The translations under genes and the position numbers were made by a program. 64,000 nucleotides of DNA from positions 62,001-126,000 of the forward strand of contig CAVUAT010000014.1 of assembly GCA_963739545.1 (NCBI GenBank). The letters are read 5' to 3'. The notes under the pieces were generated by a model, which was given only the letters and a program-made list of their open reading frames with translations, did no database searches and had not been told where the DNA came from. Origin of the DNA: CAVUAT01 sp963739545 (GTDB lineage: Bacteria; Actinomycetota; Thermoleophilia; Solirubrobacterales; 70-9). Position 1 is the stretch's first letter, and each line of letters starts with the position of its first letter. Of the stretch, positions 7,523 through 15,412 are shown one piece after another.

Positions 7523-8441
7523 CGATCGGGAACCCTCCTAGCCCGGAGTGGACGGGCTCGCCCGTGCCCTCGCGCCGCCGGCGCTCGGCCGTCGCGAGGA
7601 CGCTCTCGAGCTGGGCCAGGTTGTTGAAGGTCCCCTTGGCGAGCACCGTGGCGTCGCGGCCGATCGCGATCGCGAACGGGCTCCCCGGGACGTCGAGCTC
7701 GCGCCACAGCGCGGCATCGGCCGCCTCGTCGAACACCCCAGCCGCGACCAGCGGGTCGCGCGCGACGTTCTCGATCGCCGGCGCCAGCGTCTGGCAGAGG
7801 TGGCAGCCCTCCGAGCTGAATACCGCCAGGCCGAGCTCGGCGTGCCCCTCAAAGGCGATGCGGCGGGCGAGCGCCGCGGAGCGGGTCCCGACCGAGGGGC
7901 CCTCGCCGGCGATCTCGAGCGCGCCCTGGGTACCGACCTGAAGTCTCAGCATGCCGACCTCGCGCGCGAGCCCCAGAACCGCGACGGCGAGGCCCGCGCA
8001 GGCGAGCAGCGCGACGCCGAGGCCGATGCCCAGCCAGGCGTCGGTGCTGAGCTCGCCTGAGGGAAGGAACGGGACCGAGGCGAAGGCCGCGGCGAGCGCG
8101 AGGTTTCGAAGCACGGAGAGCGCGCTGACGGTCGAGCGCGCGCCGAAGCAGGCGCAGGGCGCGCCGGCGCGGCCACGCATCAGCGCCGAGCCCATCAACG
8201 CAGCGAACAGCAGCATCAGGGCGGCGGCGCCGATCGCCGCACCGTCGAGCCCCGCCGCAACGCCCGCCGCGAGCGCCAGCTCAGTCGCGATGAGCGCGGC
8301 CCATGCGGCCGTGCGAAGCGGGCCATCTGAGAACCCGAACGTCGCCAGCGCGGCGCGGCTCGTGCGGGGGGCGGCGAGCTTGGCCAGCGCCGCTGCAGCG
8401 AGCACGCCGGCGAGTGCGATTCGTACGACGATCTGCATCAT
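7515..8441 (-). CDS. MauE/DoxX-like membrane domain fused to a MauD-like thioredoxin domain
   Basis: About 308 residues from ATG at 8441 (a second ATG follows directly). Residues 1-160 hold about four to five TM helices with the MauE-type Cys motif 'GAPCACFGARS' (CxC near residues 96-98). After a juxtamembrane helix, residues about 195-290 form a thioredoxin-like domain with the active-site motif 'EGCHLCQ' (CxxC, about 213-216), a later 'DVPGSPFAIAIG' cis-Pro region and a 'LAKGTFNN' strand. In mau loci MauE and MauD are separate and help form the six disulfides of the light chain; here both are one chain directly upstream of, and overlapping, the MauA-like gene. That makes it the probable disulfide or reductant donor for that protein. 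Confidence 0.78.
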   Translation of the reverse strand: MMQIVVRIALAGVLAAAALAKLAAPRTSRAALATFGFSDGPLRTAAWAALIATELALAAGVAAGLDGAAIGAAALMLLFAALMGSALMRGRAGAPCACFGARSTVSALSVLRNLALAAAFASVPFLPSGELSTDAWLGIGLGVALLACAGLAVAVLGLAREVGMLRLQVGTQGALEIAGEGPSVGTRSAALARRIAFEGHAELGLAVFSSEGCHLCQTLAPAIENVARDPLVAAGVFDEAADAALWRELDVPGSPFAIAIGRDATVLAKGTFNNLAQLESVLATAERRRREGTGEPVHSGLGGFPIGA

Positions 8442-8468
8442 CCCTGCTGCCCGCAAGCTACCAGCGGG

Positions 8469-9584
8469 CTAGCGCCTCTTTTTCTTTTTCTTCTTCTTCT
8501 TCTTGCACTTGGAGGAGAAGGCCCGGCTCTTCTTCTTCTTCTTTTTCTTCTTCTTGCACTTCGCCTTCGCTACGAACTGGCTCTCGGAGCAGCCGGCCGG
8601 GCCGACCACGGCCTCGCGGTTCGCCGCGGGGACGCCCTCGGAGGCCTCGATCGAGGCGACGCTGGTGACGACCTGGGCGCAGAGCGGGTTCTGGGCCACG
8701 CGGGTGTAGACCCCCGGCTTGTTCGGCGCGGCGCATCCGGCGCCGAAGCTGACGATGCCCACGAGGCGGGTGGCGGGGGGGCCCAGCGCGGTCTGCAGCG
8801 GGCCGCCGCTGTCGCCCTGGCAGGAGTCGGTCCCCCCGGCCAGCACTCCTGCGCAGATCATCGAGACGCGGTCGAAGAAGGCGCCGTAGACGCCCGCCGA
8901 GGCGCAGCTCGCGTCGGATATCACCGGGACGGTCGCGACCTTCAGCGTGTCGCTGCCCGGGCCGCTCTCGAAGATCGCGCCGTGGCCGCTGACGCGGGTC
9001 CCTGCACCGACCGCCCAGGCGAGCCCATCGCTGCGATCGACGATGTCCATGCGGGGCTGAGTCGAGGCCGCAGTCAGGACGACGAAGCCGAGGTCGTTTC
9101 GCTTCGTCAGGGTGCCCGTGTAGTTGGTGGCGACGTACACGGCATCGCCCGTGCTCTCGGTACCGCCGAGGCCGCTGAGCGTCGTGCGCCCGACGATGAC
9201 GTCGAAGTCGCTTCCGTCCAGCCGCGGCGTGCCATCGCCTCCTGGATCCGCTCCCGGCAGACCGCAGTCCTCTGGGAAGGCCGGGCTCACCCGCCTGGGC
9301 CCGCAATCAGGGTCAGTGTCAACGAGACAGTGCGCTGCCGTGACGGCGATCACCGGCGTGACCAGCGTCCCGGCGCAGAACTGACGCTGGAAGTCGTCGC
9401 CGCCGAACTTGGCGTCCGCCAGCACGATCGCGGCCTGAGAGGGATGTGCAGCGCCGGTCGTGGTGGTCCCGCCGACGATGCGGTCGCCCGGCTCGGCTGC
9501 GTTCGCTGCAGTCGCGAAACCCAAGCATGCGAACGCTGCGGCAGCGAAGCCGGCGGCGGCGCGGAACTTCCCCTTGAACCCCAT
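8469..9584 (-). CDS. Secreted trypsin-like serine protease (S1) with poly-lysine tail
   Basis: 371 residues from ATG at 9584; a Sec signal peptide spans about residues 1-30 ending 'ATAANAA'. The mature start 'RIVGGT' is the classical zymogen cleavage site. The catalytic triad is visible: His85 in 'VTAAHC', Asp164 in 'KRNDLGFVVL' and Ser259 in 'CQGDSGGPL'. Cys pairs match the S1 fold. After the domain the last about 35 residues contain two blocks of C followed by nine Lys, separated by SRAFSSK and ending KRR. Such tails recur in this bacterial group; their role is unknown (cell-wall binding is a guess). The gene stands alone. Confidence 0.92.
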   Translation of the reverse strand: MGFKGKFRAAAGFAAAAFACLGFATAANAAEPGDRIVGGTTTTGAAHPSQAAIVLADAKFGGDDFQRQFCAGTLVTPVIAVTAAHCLVDTDPDCGPRRVSPAFPEDCGLPGADPGGDGTPRLDGSDFDVIVGRTTLSGLGGTESTGDAVYVATNYTGTLTKRNDLGFVVLTAASTQPRMDIVDRSDGLAWAVGAGTRVSGHGAIFESGPGSDTLKVATVPVISDASCASAGVYGAFFDRVSMICAGVLAGGTDSCQGDSGGPLQTALGPPATRLVGIVSFGAGCAAPNKPGVYTRVAQNPLCAQVVTSVASIEASEGVPAANREAVVGPAGCSESQFVAKAKCKKKKKKKKKSRAFSSKCKKKKKKKKKRR

Positions 9585-9754
9585 GCGGTGACCGTAACCG
9601 ACGAAGGGGCGTGATCCCAGCTGTCCAGCGCTTCTTCGGCTTCTTCCGCATGACGCACTTGCCGTGTGTCTGTCCGGCGGTCGCCTGGGAAGCTCCAGGC
9701 GACGGCGCGCCGTCCGCATCGGTGAAGCCGCAGCCCGCTGCGGCAAATCCGCGG

Positions 9755-10783
9755 TCAGCCGATTGCGACCATGCGCTCGATCGGGAGCTTGGCGCGCTCT
9801 GCGATCTCGCGCGGGACCTTGACCTCATAGCGGTCGTGCATCAGCGAGTCCCGGACCTTCGGGAGGGTGATCATCTTCATGTACTTGCAGAAGGCCATCC
9901 GATTCGCCTCGACGAGCTTCGCCTGCGGCGCCGCCTTCTGCAGAGGGTGGAGCATCCCGTTCTCGGTGGCGACGATGTATGTGCCGTCGGGGTTCTTCTC
10001 GACGTGGTCGAGCATCTGGCCCGTCGAGAGCATGTGGACGCCCTCGGGATCGATGTCGCCGGAGGCGACGTACTCCATAGCCTGCGTCGAACAGCCGCAC
10101 TCGGGGTGGATCAGGAACTCGGCCTCGGGGTTTTCGGCCCGCACGTCACGGATGTCGGAGGGGCGGATGCCTGCGTGGACGTGGCACTCGCCGTCCCAGA
10201 CGTGGAAACGTGAGCGGCGCTCGGGGTCTTCGGTCAGCCCCGTCTCGCGCTCGACGAAGGCGCCGAGCCACATGTCGGGGCCGAACAGGATCTCGGTCTC
10301 GGGGCCCTGCTCGGCCCAGATGTGCTCGACGACCTTGACCGCGTTGGACGAGGTGCAGCAATAGTCGGTCTCGGCCTTGACCTCGGCCGAGGTGTTCACG
10401 TACATGACGACGAGGGCGCCGGGGTGCTGGGCCTTCCATTCGCGGAGCTGGTCAGCGTTGATCGAGTCCGAGAGCGAGCAGCCGGCGCCGAGGTCGGCGA
10501 TCAGCACGCGCTTGTCGGGGCAGAGGATCGAGGCCGTCTCGGCCATGAAGTGCACCCCGCAGAACTCGATCACAGATGCGTCGACCTTCGCCGCCTCGCG
10601 CGAGAGCCCGAGTGAGTCGCCCGTGAAGTCGGCGACTTCCTGGAGCTCGGCCAGCTGGTAGTTGTGGGCGAGGATGACGGCGTCGCGCTCGGCGGCGAGC
10701 GAACGCACCTCGGCGGAGAGATCGCGGATCTCATCCTCGCTCAACTTTGCGGGTAGCTCTTGAACCGTCGGAAGCTCGAGCAT
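9755..10783 (-). CDS. nadA: Quinolinate synthase
   Basis: 342 residues from ATG at 10783; the much longer open frame upstream is antisense to the glycosylase gene and was discarded. NadA condenses iminoaspartate with dihydroxyacetone phosphate to quinolinate using a [4Fe-4S] cluster. Visible landmarks are 'VILAHNYQLAELQ', 'FCGVHFMAETA', 'VVMYVNTSAEVKAETDYCCTSSNA' region, 'ECHVHAGI' and 'HPECGCS', which supply the three cluster Cys. nadC lies 2.6 kb upstream on the same strand but separated by other genes, and no nadB is in the window, so iminoaspartate must come from a gene elsewhere. Divergent from the glycosylase gene at 10913. Confidence 0.95.
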   Translation of the reverse strand: MLELPTVQELPAKLSEDEIRDLSAEVRSLAAERDAVILAHNYQLAELQEVADFTGDSLGLSREAAKVDASVIEFCGVHFMAETASILCPDKRVLIADLGAGCSLSDSINADQLREWKAQHPGALVVMYVNTSAEVKAETDYCCTSSNAVKVVEHIWAEQGPETEILFGPDMWLGAFVERETGLTEDPERRSRFHVWDGECHVHAGIRPSDIRDVRAENPEAEFLIHPECGCSTQAMEYVASGDIDPEGVHMLSTGQMLDHVEKNPDGTYIVATENGMLHPLQKAAPQAKLVEANRMAFCKYMKMITLPKVRDSLMHDRYEVKVPREIAERAKLPIERMVAIG

Positions 10784-10912
10784 CGAAGCCCATCCTTCGT
10801 CGTGTCTTATGTTCGCTTCCCCGGCCCGGCTCCACTCTCTTGGTGCGGGCCTCGAGGCTGAGCGAATGCCTGGTGACATTCTACTGACGAAGCGCCGCCT
10901 ACCCTGAGATCC

Positions 10913-11779
10913 ATGCCGGAGCTTCCCGAAGTCGAGATCGCCGCGCGCCGCCTGTCGAGCGCACTCGAGGGCGCCGAGGTCGAGTCCGCGCTCGCCCCCG
11001 CCGTCGCGACGCTGAAGACCTTCGATCCCCCGCTCGACGCGCTCGAGGGAGCCCGCGTGCTCGGGGTGCGCCGCATCGGCAAGATGCTCGCAACCGACTT
11101 CGAGAGCACCCCCGGGGACGCCCTGACCCTGCTCGTCCACCTGATGTCGGCCGGGCGCATGCAGCTGTTCGACAAGCGCGCCTCGATGAAGGACCGCCGC
11201 TCGCGGGTACTGATCCGGATCGCCGGCGAGGGCGACCGCGAGCTCCGACTGCGCGAGTTCGGAACGCGGCAGTCCGCCTGGGCGAAGCTGCTGCCGACCG
11301 AGGCTGTGGCCGGGGACGAAATGGTCGCGACCCTCGGCCCCGACGCCTGGCCCGCTCCAGGAGCGGAGCGCCTCGGCGAGCTGCTTGAGCAGCCCGGCCA
11401 CCTCCACCCCCTCCTGCGAAAGCAGCGGACGATCGCGGGCATCGGCCGCTCCTGGGTCGACGAGATCCTGTGGGAGGCGAAGCTGTCGCCGTTCAAGAAG
11501 AGCTCCGAGCTCGCCCCCTCGGAGCTCGGGCGCCTGAACGACGCGCTCGGCGTGCTCGGCGCGGCGATCGACCACTACGAGGAGGTGGTCGGCGAGACCA
11601 TCCCGGACAAGCTGCCGATGCCGCTCAAGGTCCACCGCCGGGAGGGCGAGCCGTGCCCCCGCTGCGGCGCGATCATCGAGGCCGTCTTCTACTCCGAGCA
11701 CCAGATGAACTACTGCCCCGAGGAACAGACCGGCGGCAAGGTGCTGAAGGACCGGCGGCTGTCGCGCTTGCTGAAGTGA
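10913..11779 (+). CDS. mutM: Fpg/Nei family DNA glycosylase (formamidopyrimidine-DNA glycosylase type)
   Basis: 288 residues starting MPELPEVE, in which Pro2 is the catalytic nucleophile after Met removal and Glu3 assists. The C-terminal zinc finger is 'CPRCG' followed about 20 residues later by 'NYCPEEQ', so the second CxxC half reads C-P-E-E rather than C-x-x-C. This departs from canonical Fpg and resembles divergent actinobacterial members. The helix-two-turn-helix region is 'AGIGRSWVDEILWEAKLSP'. It excises oxidised bases and nicks the abasic site. The start is fixed by the N-terminal motif. The symbol is given for the family; whether it is Fpg or a Nei-type paralogue is not settled. Confidence 0.88.
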   Translation: MPELPEVEIAARRLSSALEGAEVESALAPAVATLKTFDPPLDALEGARVLGVRRIGKMLATDFESTPGDALTLLVHLMSAGRMQLFDKRASMKDRRSRVLIRIAGEGDRELRLREFGTRQSAWAKLLPTEAVAGDEMVATLGPDAWPAPGAERLGELLEQPGHLHPLLRKQRTIAGIGRSWVDEILWEAKLSPFKKSSELAPSELGRLNDALGVLGAAIDHYEEVVGETIPDKLPMPLKVHRREGEPCPRCGAIIEAVFYSEHQMNYCPEEQTGGKVLKDRRLSRLLK

Positions 11780-11819
11780 TCTCGCGGGAATAGGATCGCG
11801 CCGGCTTCAAGGAGGACGC

Positions 11820-12305
11820 ATGTCGCTGGACGAGTGGGCACTGACAGCAGCCGTCGCCTTCGCGGGCCTGTGGTCGGGGCTGTTCGCGATGCTCACCTCC
11901 GTCCTGCATCCGATGCTGCGGGCGATGGACGGCCCCGGCTTCACCCGCTTCATGGCTGCGTTCCTCCCCATCGCGCGCCGGGCGCCTTTCAACTACGCGT
12001 GCGTCCTCGGACTCGTGATTTCGCCCGCCGTCGCGTTGTTCGCCCTTGACGAATCCGGGAGCACGGCGTTCACACTCACGGCGATCGGACTCGCGCTGAC
12101 GGTCGCCGGCCCACTGCTCGCCTCCAACCTCCTCGCCGAGCCCAACTACGACGTGATCCTGTCGCGGGACCCTAATTCGATGCCTGACGACTGGGAGCTC
12201 TCGCGCCGGCGCTACTTCACGTTCAACTGGATACGCGCGGCAGCCACCTGGGCCTCCTTCGCGCTCTTCCTGGCCGCCCTCGTCGAGCTCCTCGACGGCG
12301 CCTGA
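11820..12305 (+). CDS. Small four-helix membrane protein, DUF1772-like
   Basis: 161 residues behind a strong ribosome binding site (AAGGAGG at 11809-11815, 4 bp before ATG). Four hydrophobic segments (about residues 8-30, 55-76, 82-104 and 138-157) and the motif 'FAMLTSVLHPMLRAMDGPGFTRFM' region followed by 'WIRAAATW' match the anthrone-oxygenase-like DUF1772 family, small membrane proteins sometimes tied to polyketide or redox chemistry. No enzymatic role is established for most members. It is a single gene downstream of the glycosylase, with its own ribosome binding site. Confidence 0.7.
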   Translation: MSLDEWALTAAVAFAGLWSGLFAMLTSVLHPMLRAMDGPGFTRFMAAFLPIARRAPFNYACVLGLVISPAVALFALDESGSTAFTLTAIGLALTVAGPLLASNLLAEPNYDVILSRDPNSMPDDWELSRRRYFTFNWIRAAATWASFALFLAALVELLDGA

Positions 12306-12318
12306 GAGCGCCCCCTGC

Positions 12319-12834
12319 CTACCGGCGGGTGATCTGGCGCACCAGCCCACGACCGATCGTCAGGGGGTGGCTGACGACGGTGCCGAGGCGGCCGGCGAGA
12401 CTGAGCGGGTCGCGCGCGACGCCCAGCTGGCGCAGCACGGTGTTGGAGTCGAAGTAGACGCGCTCGCAGACGAGCTTGTCGCCCTCGAAGACGAAGATCG
12501 CGAGGATCGGCAGCTCGTAGGCGCGGCCGGTCGGAGGCAGGCCGCCAAGCGGGCCGTCGTGGGTGCCCCGGACGACCGCCTCGACGCAGACGGAGTCGTC
12601 GCAGTGGTGGAGCGCCAGCAGCTCGTTGCGCTGGTCCGGGAAGGTGCGGCGGCTGGACACGAAGTAGGCCATGACCTCCTCGGCGCCGTCGTGGACTTCA
12701 CCCGTGGCCATGAGCTCGTACCTGGGCCGTTCAAAGGTGTCGAGCGTGGCGTCGAACTCGTGGCGGTTCTCGGAGTCCATGTGCTCACGGACGATCGCCT
12801 CGCGCTTCTCACGGGTCTTCGCGCTCGGGGCCAC
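12319..12834 (-). CDS. SnoaL-like (NTF2 fold) protein, paralogue 1
   Basis: 171 residues from GTG at 12834, 2 bp after its paralogue's stop. It has the NTF2/SnoaL pattern: an N-terminal helix 'IVREHMDSENRHEFDATLDTF', then 'GLPPTGRAYELPILAIFVFEG' and 'ERVYFDSNTVLRQLG'. The phrase 'PTGR-x-Y-x-x-P' is typical of ester cyclase/SnoaL-like domains. The C-terminus 'HPLTIGRGLVRQITRR' is basic. It is clearly related to the gene directly upstream (both share 'GLPPTGR', 'ELP', 'LGVARDPLSLxGRLG'), so the pair arose by tandem duplication. Function unknown; no catalytic residue assigned. Confidence 0.8.
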   Translation of the reverse strand: MAPSAKTREKREAIVREHMDSENRHEFDATLDTFERPRYELMATGEVHDGAEEVMAYFVSSRRTFPDQRNELLALHHCDDSVCVEAVVRGTHDGPLGGLPPTGRAYELPILAIFVFEGDKLVCERVYFDSNTVLRQLGVARDPLSLAGRLGTVVSHPLTIGRGLVRQITRR

Positions 12835-12836
12835 CG

Positions 12837-13349
12837 CTATCTCCGGGTGACCCTTCGCACGACACCGCGGCCGATCGCCACGGGGTGGGCGGCGACCATG
12901 CCGAGGCGCCCGCCGAGGCTGAGCGGGTCACGTGCCACACCGAGCTGGCGCATCAGCGTATTGGTGTCGAGATAGACGCGCTCGCAGACCAGGCCCTCCC
13001 CCTCGAACACGAAGATCCCGAGGAACGGCAGCTCGTACCTGCGGCCGGTCGGCGGGAGGCCGCGGTAGGGACCGGTGTGGGCGCCCCTCGCCACGGCCTC
13101 CATCAGCACCGCGTCGTCCGAGCTGCGGAGCGCGACGATCTCGACGACCTGGTCCGGGAAGGCCCGCTCGAGCTCGCGCCAGTGGACGAGCACCTCCTCG
13201 GCGCCGTCGTAGACCTCGTCGCTGGCAACGTACTCGTAGCGCGCTTGCACGAAGGTCGCGAGCGCCGCCACGTGATCGTTCGCGTTCTCGGCGGCGACGT
13301 GGTCGCGCACGAGTTGCTCGCGCCTGGCGCGAACGCCTTCACCCTTCAT
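12837..13349 (-). CDS. SnoaL-like (NTF2 fold) protein, paralogue 2
   Basis: 170 residues from ATG at 13349 (an in-frame GTG two codons upstream is also possible). It shares layout and many residues with the downstream copy: 'ANDHVAALATF', 'EVYDGAEEVLVHWREL', 'GLPPTGRRYELPFLGIFVFEGE', 'CERVYLDTNTLMRQLG' and the same basic C-terminus. It probably forms part of a transcript with nadC, whose stop is about 17 bp upstream, and with paralogue 1. A ligand-binding or isomerase-type role is possible from the fold; none can be shown. Confidence 0.8.
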   Translation of the reverse strand: MKGEGVRARREQLVRDHVAAENANDHVAALATFVQARYEYVASDEVYDGAEEVLVHWRELERAFPDQVVEIVALRSSDDAVLMEAVARGAHTGPYRGLPPTGRRYELPFLGIFVFEGEGLVCERVYLDTNTLMRQLGVARDPLSLGGRLGMVAAHPVAIGRGVVRRVTRR

Positions 13350-13365
13350 CGCCACGCGGCTGACT

Positions 13366-14214
13366 CTATCCCCGGAGCTCCATGCTGATGTCGAGGTTGG
13401 GCGCCGAGTGGGTGAGCGCGCCTACCGAGACGAAATCGACGCCGGAGGCGGCCACGTCGCGGACGTTGTCGAGACCGATGCCGCCCGAGGCCTCCAGCTC
13501 GGGGGCGTCCGCCCCCGTGCGCGCGAGCGCGACTGCCTCGCGGAGCATCGCCGGATCCATGTTGTCGAGCAACAGCCGCCGCGCACCCGAGGCCACGCCC
13601 TCGCGTACCTCTTCGAGGCTTCGGCACTCGACTTCGATCGCAAGGTCGGGGCGCGCCTCGCGGGCGCGGCGAACCGCCTCGGTGACCCCGCCCGCGATCG
13701 CCGCGTGGTTGTCCTTGATCAGGATCGCGTCGTAGAGGCCGATCCGGTGGTTGACGCCGCCGCCCGCCGCCACCGCGGCCTTCTCGAGCGTGCGCAGTCC
13801 CGGCGTCGTCTTGCGGGTGTCGAGGACCCTCGCACCCGTGCCCTCGACGGCGCGAACGAACTGAGCGGTGAGGGTCGCGATCCCTGAGAGGTGGCCGAGC
13901 AGGTTGAGCGCCACGCGCTCACCCGCCAGCAGCGCGCGGGCGGGGCCCGAGACGCGGGCCACGGTCGCCGGCAGGTCGTCACGCCATGCGCCCTCGACGA
14001 GCAGCGCCTCGAAGCTCTCGGCCCCGGCCTGCGCGAGCGCCTCGGCGGCGGCGTCGAGGCCGAACAGGACCCCGGCCTGCTTCTGCACGATCGACGCCCG
14101 CGCGCGAACGCCGGCCGGCACGACGGCCTCGGAGGTCACGTCTCCCGGCCCGAGGTCCTCGGCGAGGGCGCGGGTGACGATCTCACGAAGCTCGTCTGTG
14201 GCACGTTTATCCAT
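13366..14214 (-). CDS. nadC: Nicotinate-nucleotide pyrophosphorylase (carboxylating)
   Basis: 282 residues. NadC converts quinolinate and PRPP to nicotinate mononucleotide. The type II phosphoribosyltransferase landmarks are clear: 'EDLGPGDVTSE' at the N-terminus, 'ALNLLGHLSGIAT', the basic 'VLDTRKTTPGLR' substrate loop, 'GGGVNHRIGLYDAILIKDNH', 'IEVECRSLEE', 'LLLDNM' and 'ELEASGGI'. The length is normal. The ATG at 14214 lies only 2 bp from the ATG of the divergent sigma factor gene, so each promoter must lie within the other gene or the messages have almost no leader. Confidence 0.96.
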   Translation of the reverse strand: MDKRATDELREIVTRALAEDLGPGDVTSEAVVPAGVRARASIVQKQAGVLFGLDAAAEALAQAGAESFEALLVEGAWRDDLPATVARVSGPARALLAGERVALNLLGHLSGIATLTAQFVRAVEGTGARVLDTRKTTPGLRTLEKAAVAAGGGVNHRIGLYDAILIKDNHAAIAGGVTEAVRRAREARPDLAIEVECRSLEEVREGVASGARRLLLDNMDPAMLREAVALARTGADAPELEASGGIGLDNVRDVAASGVDFVSVGALTHSAPNLDISMELRG

Positions 14215-14216
14215 TG

Positions 14217-14717
14217 ATGACCGAGACGCGCACGCTACCGCCGTTCCAGGGGCTCCTCGACGAGCACGGTCGCGACGTACTCGGCTTCCTCGTCGCGTCC
14301 GTCGGCCCCCACGACGCCGAGGATTGCTTTCAGGAGACCCTGATCGCGGCGCTGCGCACCTACCCCGGCCTGGAGCACGGCGACAACCTGCGCTCCTGGC
14401 TGCTGACCATCGCGCACCGAAAGGCGATCGATCACCAGCGAGCGGGATCGCGGCGGGCGCTCCCTTCGGGCAGCCCCGAGGAGGTCGGCGGAGGCGTCGC
14501 CATCATCGATGTGGGGCTCGAGGCCGTGGTGGGCGCTGACGGGAGGCTCTGGCGGGCCGTCGGGGTGCTGCCGCCGAAGCAGCGAAGCGCGGTGCTGCTG
14601 CGCTTCGCGGGCGACATGGCATATCCGCGGATCGGCGAGGTGCTCGACTGCTCCGCGGACGCGGCGCGGCGAAACGTGCACGAGGGACTGAAGAAACTGA
14701 GAGGTGAGCTGAGATGA
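14217..14717 (+). CDS. ECF-type RNA polymerase sigma factor
   Basis: 166 residues from ATG at 14217 (TTG at 14214 is an alternative). Region 2 is 'FLVASVGPHDAEDCFQETLIAALRTYP' area with 'LRSWLLTIAHRKAIDHQRA'; region 4 is 'LPPKQRSAVLLRFAGDMAYPRIGEVLDCSADAARRNVHEG' area, which forms the -35-binding helix-turn-helix. There is no region 1 or 3, as expected for extracytoplasmic-function sigma factors. Its stop overlaps the ATG of ogt (ATGA), so the two are co-translated, and no anti-sigma gene follows. Coupling to an alkyltransferase suggests control by DNA alkylation stress, but that is inference. Confidence 0.88.
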   Translation: MTETRTLPPFQGLLDEHGRDVLGFLVASVGPHDAEDCFQETLIAALRTYPGLEHGDNLRSWLLTIAHRKAIDHQRAGSRRALPSGSPEEVGGGVAIIDVGLEAVVGADGRLWRAVGVLPPKQRSAVLLRFAGDMAYPRIGEVLDCSADAARRNVHEGLKKLRGELR

Positions 14718-15362
14718 GCGAAACGCAGGCGAACGATAAGGCGCGGAACGATAAGACGGAGAGGGCGCTGCGCTCGGCACTGGCCGAGACCGCGCCCGAC
14801 GAGCAGGCGCTCGAGCGCGCGAGGGCGGGGCTTGTGGCCCGCGCTGAGGCCGAGGGCCTGGTCGAGGTCGCGTACGCGACCCTCGACTCCCCGTACGGCG
14901 AGCTGTTCGTCGCGGCGACCGATCGCGGTGTGGTGAAGCTCGGCCTCCCGAACCTCGGGACCGACGGCGCGCTCGAGCAGCTCGCGGCCGAGATCTCGCC
15001 GCGGGTGCTCGAGGCCCCCGCCCGGCTCGATCCCGCCCGGCGCGAGCTCGACGCCTACTTCAACGGCGAACTGAGGCGCTTCGAGACACCCGTCGACTGG
15101 CGCCTCTCCCGCGGCTTCACCGACAAGGTGCTGCACGTGGTGGCGCGTATCCCCTACGGCAGGACCCTGAGCTACGGCGACGTCGCCGAGAAGGCCGGAA
15201 ACCCGCGGGCGTTCCGCGCCGCCGGCACGGCGTGCGGAGCCAATCCTGTACCGCTGATCGTCCCCTGCCATCGTGTAGTCCAGGCCGGAGGCAGGCCGGG
15301 CAACTACGGCGGAGGGCCCGAGATGAAGCGCGGCGCTGCTGGAGATGGAGTCGCACGCATAG
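14714..15362 (+). CDS. ogt: Methylated-DNA--protein-cysteine methyltransferase (frameshifted near its end)
   Basis: The protein removes O6-alkyl groups from guanine by suicidal transfer to Cys185 in 'IVPCHRVV'. The DNA-binding helix region 'IPYGRTLSYGDVAEKAGNPRAFRAAG' lies before it, and an N-terminal extension of about 45 charged residues precedes the domain. After 'GNYGGGPEMKR' the frame goes wrong: one extra G in about 15331-15335 turns the expected ALLEMESHA-stop into an unrelated extension. With that base removed, the stop is TAG at 15360-15362. The start overlaps the sigma factor stop. Probably intact in the organism; the indel sits in a stretch with many similar errors. Confidence 0.85.
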
Positions 15363-15412
15363 CGCCCGGTCTCCGGGGCCCGCAGAGCCACGGCCCGGCT
15401 ACGCTCCTGGGG

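Noticed and set aside
8480..8560. CTT/TTC-rich tract as a transcription terminator
   Set aside because: It encodes the in-frame poly-Lys tail of the protease and has no hairpin before it.
9585..9754. Small gene between nadA and the protease (fragment 'GKCVMRKKPKKR')
   Set aside because: Too short, no start with ribosome binding site and no family likeness; likely chance.
9755..11701. N-terminally extended NadA of 648 residues
   Set aside because: The extra 300 residues are antisense to the Fpg-type glycosylase; ATG at 10783 gives the normal NadA.
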